A DNA stretch of 64,000 nt from Alteromonas pelagimontana (GTDB taxonomy: Bacteria; Pseudomonadota; Gammaproteobacteria; Enterobacterales; Alteromonadaceae). The position numbers and the translations under genes were made by a program. The DNA lies in assembly GCF_002499975.2 (NCBI RefSeq), contig NZ_CP052766.1, positions 1,674,001 through 1,738,000 on the forward strand. Direction: 5' to 3'. Of this stretch, positions 55,349 to 62,689 are shown piece by piece. The notes beneath the pieces were generated by a model that was given only the letters and a program-made list of their open reading frames with translations, was not told the origin of the DNA and did no database searches. Numbering within the stretch: the first letter of the stretch is position 1; the number at the start of each line of letters is the position of its first letter.

Positions 55349-55734
55349 TTCCTTTTTTATGGGCGTTGTATAGATAATATTATTGGGGCCGTAATTTCAG
55401 GGCGCTCACCCTTTAATGCCTCTCTGAGATTAAACAAACCTGTTTTTACCGCACTGCGCGCTGCAAAGCCTGAACCAACAAGATGTCGCTAGCGAACAGA
55501 ATGATTCCGTCCCGTCGTAATAACAACTTCCTTGAAGACATCCTGCGGTTGAATATGGCGCTGCCATATAGATACGGCAGCTCCCGTTCAGGGTAACCTG
55601 GCTTCTCGATAAGTAGCGACAACATTAAGCATTTACCACAGAAGCCTTAACTTACGGCTTTATTCCAGGCCCCATTTGCGTACCTTGTGCCGGCGTTTAT
55701 CTAAGTGCCTTGCAACTAGCGCTGCGGATTGGCA
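55349..55734. other. Intergenic region, nothing recognised
   Basis: 386 bp between the hypothetical membrane protein and NDH-2; no supported gene, repeat or terminator. It includes the promoter of the membrane protein. Confidence 0.5.
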
Positions 55735-57027
55735 TTAATGCAGTTTTAGCTTAGGCCCAACAATGTTACTTACCTTACGGCTTAATAAGGTAAAAAATCC
55801 TCGCACCCGGCCATGTACGGCAAACTGATGCATATTGTATAAAGAAACATATACTATCCGCGCCAGCCGCCCTTCAATGAACATACTGCTATTTGCCAGC
55901 GACCCCATAAGACTTCCTACGGTACTGTAGCGACTTAGGTGCACCAAAGATCCATAATCTTTGTAACGGTAGGTTTTTAAAGGCTTATTTTGAAAAGTGT
56001 TGATAAGGTTGGTAGCGGCGGTGGTTGCCATTTGGTGAGCCGATTGCGCTCGCGGCGGCACCCAGCTGCCATCTTGCTGTTGAAAACCGCAGCAGTCGCC
56101 TATTACATAGATTGACTCATCAACGGTACTTTTTAGTTCTGGTGTCACCAGAATCTGATTGGCTTTGTTGGTTTCAAAAATGTTCATGTTAACCAGAAAG
56201 TCCGGCGCTTTTACGCCCGCCGACCATACCATCATATCGGCTTCAATCAGTTCACCTTCACTGGTCACAAAACCTTCTTTCTGCGCTTTCGATACCATCG
56301 TACCTTCCAGCACTTTTATTCCAAGTTTGGTTAGTGCTCCCCGTGCAGAATTAGCAATTCGTTCGGGCAACGCTGGCAAAATTCGCTTACCGGCTTCGAT
56401 GATGGAAATCTTAAGGCGATCAGCTGACATTTCCGGCATGCCGTATGCGCGGGCAAGATTGGCAATATGGTGAAGCTGCGCAGCCAGCTCAGTGCCCGTC
56501 GCCCCGCCTCCGACAATCGCTACGTGCAGTTCTTTTTTATCCACACAAGACTGATTAATGCGTAACAACTGGTTTAACAGCGCTTTATGAAAGCGTTCAG
56601 CCTGCACTAGTGAATCAAGAAAATAGCAATGCTCAATGACGCCGGGCGTGCCAAAATCGTTACTTACGCTGCCTAGGGCCAAAACAAGATAATCGTAATC
56701 AATGTTACGTTCCGGAAGGATGATTACGCCTTCGTCATCATAAAGTGGATCGAGTACAACCTGACGATTCTCCCGATCAAGATGACGCATATTACCCAGT
56801 TGAAACTGATACTTATGAGCCACCGCATGCATACGGTAGTCTACGCCATCTGAATATTTGTCAATGACACCAGCCGCCACTTCGTGCAGCAAAGGCTTCC
56901 AGACATGAGTGCGACTTCTGTCGACTAATATAATTTCAGCCTGACCTTTTTTACCCAATGATTTACTTAAATGGGTTACCAGTTCAAGACCACCGGCTCC
57001 GCCTCCCACGACAACAATTTTTTTCAT
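55735..57027 (-). CDS. ndh: Type II NADH dehydrogenase (NDH-2)
   Basis: 430 residues. The FAD-binding GGGAGGLE near residue 8 and the NADH-binding VGGGATGTELAAQL near residue 170, plus YDYLVLALGS, VIGDCCGF and the QMAT C-terminal half, are the NDH-2 pattern. Enzymes of this type move electrons from NADH to quinone without pumping protons. A short amphipathic C-terminus (VRGFFTLLSRKVSNIVGPKL) may bind the membrane. Standalone gene. Confidence 0.92.
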   Translation of the reverse strand: MKKIVVVGGGAGGLELVTHLSKSLGKKGQAEIILVDRSRTHVWKPLLHEVAAGVIDKYSDGVDYRMHAVAHKYQFQLGNMRHLDRENRQVVLDPLYDDEGVIILPERNIDYDYLVLALGSVSNDFGTPGVIEHCYFLDSLVQAERFHKALLNQLLRINQSCVDKKELHVAIVGGGATGTELAAQLHHIANLARAYGMPEMSADRLKISIIEAGKRILPALPERIANSARGALTKLGIKVLEGTMVSKAQKEGFVTSEGELIEADMMVWSAGVKAPDFLVNMNIFETNKANQILVTPELKSTVDESIYVIGDCCGFQQQDGSWVPPRAQSAHQMATTAATNLINTFQNKPLKTYRYKDYGSLVHLSRYSTVGSLMGSLANSSMFIEGRLARIVYVSLYNMHQFAVHGRVRGFFTLLSRKVSNIVGPKLKLH

Positions 57028-57208
57028 GGTGTTTCCTTAAAACCAATCTTTCCAGCTATGCAATAGCAAGGTCCAGCTAACACATAGCTCGAATGACGGG
57101 TTAGAAGCCGCGAGAGTTGTGATTTAGATTGTACAGGAAAACAGCGCCGGCCGCGAAAGTGGCTAACGCTAAGCTACTAAATATAGACGAAATCCGACTA
57201 CACAAACG

Positions 57209-59320
57209 CTACCAGCGGTAATTCAGGCTAACCATCACATTTCTGGGACGACCGGGAAAATAGCGGTCGCCGCCAAATTCGGTAAAGTCAGCACGCTCTG
57301 CATAGGCTTCATCCGTTAAATTGTTCACACGCGCAAACGCAGTCAAAGCCGGTGTTATGGCCCAGGAGGCGCGCAAATTTAGTAGGTCATGCCCTTCGTA
57401 TTCATGCAGATTTTCAGGATCGGTGTAATACTGGCTAACGTGGTTCCACTCAAGCTCAACGCGCGTGGCGTCAGACATATCCCATCCCAGCCGGATGTTG
57501 CTTATCAGATTGGGAGAGGTATCAATGTCGTTACCATTAATATTGATATCAGACAGAACTTGGTCGTAATCATAGGTATGTTTGGCATAAGTTGCTGCCA
57601 CAGCAATATCCCAGCTTGGCGAGAATTGCCAATCCAGTTCAACTTCTATCCCACGATGCTTAGACTCGCCGTCATTAACATTAAAATAATTACTATCACG
57701 GAAGATGTAATTGTCTTTCTGCATAAGATACGCAGAAACCACGTAGCGCAGATTATCAAGCGCACCTTTTATTCCGACTTCAGCATTATTGGCAGTTTCA
57801 GACTTAAGGTCTGCCACTTGCTGATCCCGCTGTAACCGGTATAGCTCAGTAGCCTGGGGGGCGCGGTATCCTCGCGACAGGTTGGCGTAAAAATGCATTT
57901 GCGGAGAATAGCGATAGACCAAGCCCAGCTTTGGTGATGCGTTGCTATAACTATCGTTGCCACTAGGCGGCCGGCTGTAGCGGCAACCGCCCATGCCACA
58001 CTCTGTGCCGTCGTCCCGAGTGCGACCAGTGAGCATATTATTGGTGTAGTCATATTCCATATGTTCGTAGCGCAAACCTGCGGTAACCAGCCACGCGTCC
58101 TGCTCCCACTCAAGTGACACAAAAGGCGCATACAGTGTGGCATCAACATCGTAGTCATAATGTTTACCCTCAGGCACGGTTTCAACCAGAAAGTCTGATC
58201 CTTCCGTCGCACCTTCCTGGTATTGCAATAAGGCACCTTCGGTATATTCGGCATCAAGCCCGGTACGCAGAGTCAGCTTATTTGCCAGTTGGTGTTGCCA
58301 AAGTGTCTGCACCCCAGCACCTGTCTGGCTGTTTTCCTCCATTGGCGTACCGGGTAAAAAGTGCATGAAAAATTCCATGTCCTGATCACGTACATAGGGC
58401 GTTATCGTTATCACATCGCCATTACCAAGTTGCCAATCTGCCTGCGACCATACTCGTAACGACTGAGCTTTACGAAACGCGTCCGGATTTTCGTTGGTTT
58501 GTGCCAACGCCTCGTCTTTATAACTTTCAAAACCGGTAATATAACCAGCTGTTTTCTGATCAAGATTAGTGTAAGTGAATCCGCTGGTCAGGGTAACGTT
58601 ATCCCATTCATATCGGTGACGGATGTTCACCTTCTCCTGATCTACGCTTTCTTCATCTCTATAACCTGTGTCTCGCGTAACACTGGCATTAATCCCAATG
58701 CCACTGTTGCCGAAATCTTTCCCGCTGCGTACCTTATATCTTGAGTAACCGTAAGAGCCATAATCGATTCCTGCCATGCCGCCGCCGCGAGTGGTGTCAG
58801 GAGTAATCACATTAATTACACCGTGTACAGCGTTTGATCCGTACAGCGCCGAGCCGGGCCCTTTCAATACCTCGATTCGCTGGGCCATTTCGCTGTGGGC
58901 TTCAAATAACTCGTTAATATTGCAGAAGCCTGCGGCCCGCAACGGAATTCCATCTTCCGCGGTCAAGATGCCGCCACAAGCGCCGGCACCGGAAAATACT
59001 TCAGAGCGTAACGATGGCAAATACTCTTGTCCGTTGCCACGCTGTACCCCTGCACCAGCCACCAGCTTCAACGCTTCTTCTATATGTGTAGGCGCTATCA
59101 GCGCCAGGTTGTCTGCGTTGACCGCACTGATAACCATAGGCACATCGTCAGGATTCACCCCCGTGCGTGTACCGGTTGTTGTGATGCGCTCAATGCCATC
59201 AGGTAGTGATGCTTCTTGTGCTTGAGCACTTATACCCGCGCAGCTTGCGGCCATTCCATAAATGGCGAGAAGTACAGCGTTAGTAAGTGGCAGGCGAGCT
59301 GATATTGCTGGTTTTGTCAT
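57209..59320 (-). CDS. TonB-dependent receptor, unknown ligand
   Basis: 703 residues from ATG 59320 (a longer frame upstream covers an operator-like palindrome and is unlikely to be used). Signal peptide to about residue 35, TonB-box-like ERITTTGTRTG, plug with AQRIEVLKGPGSALYGSNAVHGVINVIT, and a barrel ending MVSLNYRW. It differs from the sugar receptor at 21791: shorter and lacking the ITGVSINR motif. It has two Cys in GAGACGGILTAEDGIPLRAAGFCNI. No Fur box was found, but a CTAAGCGCTTAG palindrome lies 33 bp upstream. Ligand not predictable; it could be a vitamin, a siderophore or a saccharide. Confidence 0.9.
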   Translation of the reverse strand: MTKPAISARLPLTNAVLLAIYGMAASCAGISAQAQEASLPDGIERITTTGTRTGVNPDDVPMVISAVNADNLALIAPTHIEEALKLVAGAGVQRGNGQEYLPSLRSEVFSGAGACGGILTAEDGIPLRAAGFCNINELFEAHSEMAQRIEVLKGPGSALYGSNAVHGVINVITPDTTRGGGMAGIDYGSYGYSRYKVRSGKDFGNSGIGINASVTRDTGYRDEESVDQEKVNIRHRYEWDNVTLTSGFTYTNLDQKTAGYITGFESYKDEALAQTNENPDAFRKAQSLRVWSQADWQLGNGDVITITPYVRDQDMEFFMHFLPGTPMEENSQTGAGVQTLWQHQLANKLTLRTGLDAEYTEGALLQYQEGATEGSDFLVETVPEGKHYDYDVDATLYAPFVSLEWEQDAWLVTAGLRYEHMEYDYTNNMLTGRTRDDGTECGMGGCRYSRPPSGNDSYSNASPKLGLVYRYSPQMHFYANLSRGYRAPQATELYRLQRDQQVADLKSETANNAEVGIKGALDNLRYVVSAYLMQKDNYIFRDSNYFNVNDGESKHRGIEVELDWQFSPSWDIAVAATYAKHTYDYDQVLSDININGNDIDTSPNLISNIRLGWDMSDATRVELEWNHVSQYYTDPENLHEYEGHDLLNLRASWAITPALTAFARVNNLTDEAYAERADFTEFGGDRYFPGRPRNVMVSLNYRW

Positions 59321-59352
59321 ACGAAGAAACCCTGTTGTAATGTATGGTTTAA

Positions 59353-59364
59353 CTAAGCGCTTAG
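59353..59364. promoter_or_regulatory. AAGCGCTT palindrome before the TonB receptor
   Basis: CTAAGCGCTTAG, perfect 12-bp palindrome sharing the core with the four LacI-type operators but with different flanks. It sits 33 bp before the receptor start, a promoter-overlapping position. Could be a fifth site for the same regulator, a related LacI-family site, or chance. Confidence 0.45.
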
Positions 59365-59568
59365 CTGAAAAATAAATGACGCACCCGAACATTTGCAGCG
59401 AACTGAATAAGGTAACGGGCGGCGGTGGAAATTGCGTGCAGTTTCGCTAGCAAATCAGTTTATTGATGTAGATTAAAGGAACAATGTTTACAAGTAGCGG
59501 TAATACAAGTGCGTAGTTCTCTATTATTTTCCCACTTAACATACGCTACGACAGAAGCGGAGATCATA

Positions 59569-59639
59569 ATTATACCAATCCACCTTGATGTGTGCTGGCC
59601 CAGCGCGAGAGTTTTTAACTTTTGACAAGCCAGTTTTCT
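59569..59639. repeat. Short interspersed repeat, copy E
   Basis: CCAATCCACCTTGAT then GTGTGCTGGCCCAGCGCGAGAG followed by TTTTTAACTTTTGACAAGCCA, closely matching copy F at 60246 (TTTTTCAACTTTTGACAAGCC). Right end not evident. The gap 59365-59752 otherwise shows no gene. Confidence 0.55.
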
Positions 59640-59752
59640 ATCACGACAAATATGTCTCTCAAACTTAACCTTAATTTTACAACAAGCCCATTCAGTGAAA
59701 TACTGACTTTTATTAAAAGGGCCGAGCCACTAACACTTTATGCATACTAATA

Positions 59753-60154
59753 ATGACAAATAGGAAAGAGCTTTACCAACTCGATGTAATTGGCAATGTA
59801 CTGTGTGTGCGTCTATGCGGGGTGTGGTCTACACCCGTGGTCAAAACTGTTTTTAAAGAAGTGCAAGAGGCGGTAAAAGAGATTAAGCATGCGCCTTGGG
59901 CTGCATATATTGATATGCGCGATTGGATAATGCCTACTATGGAAGCCCTTGAACATTTCCAGATGATATACGATTGGTGCGCCTTGAATAATCAGACCCA
60001 CGAAGCCACGGTATTCAAATTCGCCATGCAGGAACGTATTATCCGCCAAAGCTCCAGCTACGATAGTGATTTCCACTTTTATACCAAAACTCCTGCTCAC
60101 GCTGAAAAATGGTTACTGCAAAAAGGTTTTCGCTTTACCCTTCCCACGTTTTAA
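59753..60154 (+). CDS. SpoIIAA-like (STAS/SEC14-type) small protein 2
   Basis: 133 residues, soluble. Motifs YQLDVIGNVLCVRLCGVWSTPVVKTVFKEVQEAV, AYIDMRD and WLLQKGFRF parallel those of the protein at 46967-47404, so they are paralogues; function unknown. The start ATG is 113 bp after the repeat copy E. No ribosome site other than weak purines. Stands alone. Confidence 0.6.
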   Translation: MTNRKELYQLDVIGNVLCVRLCGVWSTPVVKTVFKEVQEAVKEIKHAPWAAYIDMRDWIMPTMEALEHFQMIYDWCALNNQTHEATVFKFAMQERIIRQSSSYDSDFHFYTKTPAHAEKWLLQKGFRFTLPTF

Positions 60155-60245
60155 ATTTATTCCCTCTTTAAACTACCGTTACCGTACGAGTTGGTTATCA
60201 CACACGTCGGGAGACCTTGATTGAGCCGCTAGCTCTTGACAGAAT

Positions 60246-60396
60246 AATACTAATCCACCTTGATATGTGTTCACTCAGCGCGATAATTTTTCAACTTTTG
60301 ACAAGCCAATTTCGTGAAGGTTTAGTGGGGCTAAACCGAACGCCATTGGCGCATCTGAAAAGCCGCGCCCGCAGGGAGATAGAGGCGGATTAGTAT
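60246..60396. repeat. Long copy F of the short interspersed repeat
   Basis: About 151 bp: left end ATACTAATCCACCTTGAT, shared TTTTTCAACTTTTGACAAGCC, and right end GAGATAGAGGCGGATTAGTAT, giving terminal inverted repeats ATACTAATCC/GGATTAGTAT. The right end contains the first ATG of an in-frame extension of the next gene, so that start is not the native one. Confidence 0.65.
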
Positions 60397-60421
60397 GAAG
60401 CAAAACTGTAAAGGAACGGGA

Positions 60422-61330
60422 ATGATAAACGAAGAAGTTTCCACCCACACTGCGGCAGAAGATGCTCGCAACGATGACATTTTAATTTACGTTAATGGTG
60501 ATATTGTACATCGGCGTGAAGCCAAAGTGTCGGTATATGACAGCGGCTTTATGCTGGGTGACGGAATCTGGGAAGGCCTACGTTTATACAACGGTCGATG
60601 GGCATTTTTGGATGAGCATATCGACCGGCTATTTGAAGCCTCCCGCGCTATTGATTTAGATTTGCAAATGACTCGTGAAGAGGTCATTGCTGCACTGGAA
60701 GCAACCCGTAAAGCCAACCAAATGGAGACCGACGTTCACGCCAGGTTGATGTTTACCCGCGGTATTAAAAAGAAGCCGTTCCAGCATCCGGCCTTGTCTG
60801 TGTCGGGGCCAACACTGGTGATTATTTGCGAACACTCAAAACCGGCTATTGCCCGCCCAATGAAATTGGCTACCGTGCCTCATATGCGGGGATTGCCGAT
60901 GACGCAGGACCCCAAATTAAACAGTCATTCCAAACTCAATTGTATTTTGGCCTGCATTGCCGCTGAAAAGGCTGGCGCAGATGAAGCACTGATGTTGGAT
61001 GTGAATGGCTTTGTCAACACCACCAATGCCTGCAACTTCTTCATAGTACGCAAAAACGAAGTGTGGACTTCCACCGGAGACTACTGCATGAATGGCATTA
61101 CCCGTCAAAAAGTTATTCACGTGTGTAGACAGCTGAACATACCTGTTTATGAGAAAAACTTTTCGCTGGTGGAGACTTACGGGGCCGATGAAGCTTTTCT
61201 TACCGGTACCTTTGGCGCGCAAACGCCAGTTTCAGAAATCGATGGACGTCGAATTGGTGAAGATTATCCCGGCCCTATTACCAGTCGAATCAGAGAAGGC
61301 TATTATCAGCTCGTAAAAGGAGCTCAATAA
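60422..61330 (+). CDS. Class IV aminotransferase
   Basis: 302 residues from ATG 60422, chosen over 60395, which lies in repeat copy F; AAGGA precedes 60422. PLP-dependent fold IV as in branched-chain and D-amino acid aminotransferases: YVNGDIVHRREAKVSVYDSGFMLGDGIWEGLRLYNGR, the PLP Lys in HSKLNC, and TGTFGAQTPVSEIDGRRIG. At the place where the family has GxVxE (Glu contacts the PLP nitrogen) this protein reads GFVNT, so the Glu is replaced by Thr, suggesting altered catalysis. It overlaps the sulfotransferase start by one base. Confidence 0.85.
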   Translation: MINEEVSTHTAAEDARNDDILIYVNGDIVHRREAKVSVYDSGFMLGDGIWEGLRLYNGRWAFLDEHIDRLFEASRAIDLDLQMTREEVIAALEATRKANQMETDVHARLMFTRGIKKKPFQHPALSVSGPTLVIICEHSKPAIARPMKLATVPHMRGLPMTQDPKLNSHSKLNCILACIAAEKAGADEALMLDVNGFVNTTNACNFFIVRKNEVWTSTGDYCMNGITRQKVIHVCRQLNIPVYEKNFSLVETYGADEAFLTGTFGAQTPVSEIDGRRIGEDYPGPITSRIREGYYQLVKGAQ

Positions 61331-62055
61331 TGCATATAGCTATGTGGTCTGGCCCCAGAAATCTTTCCACTGCGATGATGTATGCCTTTGCCGCCCGCGA
61401 GGATTGCGCGGTGGTGGACGAACCCTTCTATGCTGCTTTTCTGCAGGCGAGCGGAGAGGTACATCCGATGCAGGACGCCATACTCGCTTCACAACCTACC
61501 GATCCCTCTGCAGTGGTAGCCAACATGCTAAGCCCTGCTCCTGAAGGCAAGGCCGTTTTTTATCAAAAGCAGATGTCTCACCACATGCTGCCGGAATTTC
61601 CCACCGACTGGATTAAAGAACTCGCAAACGTTTTTTTGCTGCGACATCCGGCACGGGTGATTGCGAGTTACCAGCAAAAGAGGGAAGAACCCAGGCTTGA
61701 AGATATCGGCATAAAACAACAGTGCGAGTTATTTGCTCGTGTACAATCACTCACAGGTCTAGCCCCTGTTGTCATCGACAGCGACGATATTCTCGCGGAT
61801 CCTGAAAAAGGGTTAAAAGCGCTGTGCGCAGCAATCGGTTTGGCTTTTGACCCTAAAATGCTGACCTGGCAGGCCGGTGGAAACGCAGCGGATGGTGTGT
61901 GGGCATCGCACTGGTATGCCAGTGTCTGGTCAAGCACCGGGCTGAAACCTACTCCAATCAAGCCGCTACCGGCGCTACCCGAGAATTTGGAGAAGATCTG
62001 CCAGCAAGCCATGCCTTTTTATCAACATTTAGCTCAATATAAGCTTGTGTTCTAG
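61330..62055 (+). CDS. Sulfotransferase-family P-loop protein
   Basis: 241 residues. The 5'-PSB-like loop SGPRNLSTAMMYAF at residues 7-20 and VFLLRHPARVIASYQ (3'-phosphate-binding region) are the marks of PAPS-dependent sulfotransferases. Short for the family but complete in both motifs. Starts with a TAATG overlap and a ribosome site AAGGAG inside the aminotransferase gene, so the two are co-translated. The pairing with class IV aminotransferase suggests that they act on one amino-acid-like substrate; which one is not known. Confidence 0.8.
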   Translation: MHIAMWSGPRNLSTAMMYAFAAREDCAVVDEPFYAAFLQASGEVHPMQDAILASQPTDPSAVVANMLSPAPEGKAVFYQKQMSHHMLPEFPTDWIKELANVFLLRHPARVIASYQQKREEPRLEDIGIKQQCELFARVQSLTGLAPVVIDSDDILADPEKGLKALCAAIGLAFDPKMLTWQAGGNAADGVWASHWYASVWSSTGLKPTPIKPLPALPENLEKICQQAMPFYQHLAQYKLVF

Positions 62056-62115
62056 AATCGGCAATAACGCAGCGCTCTGCCTGAATAACCAAGTAAAAAG
62101 TAAATAGGATGTGCC

Positions 62116-62523
62116 ATGTCAAAACATTCAGGCTCTATCACCTTAGGGCGCAAGCAAAAAACCCGCTTAGGCGGCGTTTTGTTGCCTTTGCTACTGTTAA
62201 TAGTATTGGCGCTACCGGCCCTGTTTGGATGGCTGCCCATGCCCATACCTCTTACCTATGGGGTGATGAGTATTGTAACCTTTATGGTGTACTGGAAAGA
62301 CAAGGCCGCTGCCAGAAAAGATGCCTCCCGTACACCTGAACATACTCTTCATTTACTGGCGCTGCTGTGTGGGTGGCCGGGAGCATTAATGGCCCAGCAG
62401 CTACTGCGACACAAAACTCAAAAGCAGCCCTTCCGGTTTTTCTTTTGGCTAACGGTACTTCTGAATTCTGTGGTACTGATTTGGCTGGTTTACACCCTTA
62501 CGTTCAGATACAACGGCATCTGA
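62116..62523 (+). CDS. DUF1294 membrane protein
   Basis: 135 residues, three or four membrane segments (about 20-40, 45-60, 80-95, 110-130). YWKDKAAARKDASRTPEHTLHLLALLCGWPGALMAQQLLRHKTQKQPF is the DUF1294 signature (usually fused to a cold-shock domain; absent here). Function unknown. Follows the sulfotransferase by about 60 bp and is likely on the same transcript. Confidence 0.85.
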   Translation: MSKHSGSITLGRKQKTRLGGVLLPLLLLIVLALPALFGWLPMPIPLTYGVMSIVTFMVYWKDKAAARKDASRTPEHTLHLLALLCGWPGALMAQQLLRHKTQKQPFRFFFWLTVLLNSVVLIWLVYTLTFRYNGI

Positions 62524-62689
62524 TTAAAAGGCCAGTTTGTCACCTGAATAATTTCAACCGCTGGCGCAAAAACTTTGCCGACTGAACCAAACTTCTGTTC
62601 CTTTCGTTATTATCCGTGACAACAGTTTCCTGTGTGATTTAGCAGTGCGCACTTCAAAACTTCCCCCCCCAGTTTAGAAGGAGTCTGCA

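Noticed and set aside
57389..59225. Several frames antisense to the TonB receptor at 57209-59320
   Set aside because: All lie fully within the receptor on the other strand; none has a domain or its own context.
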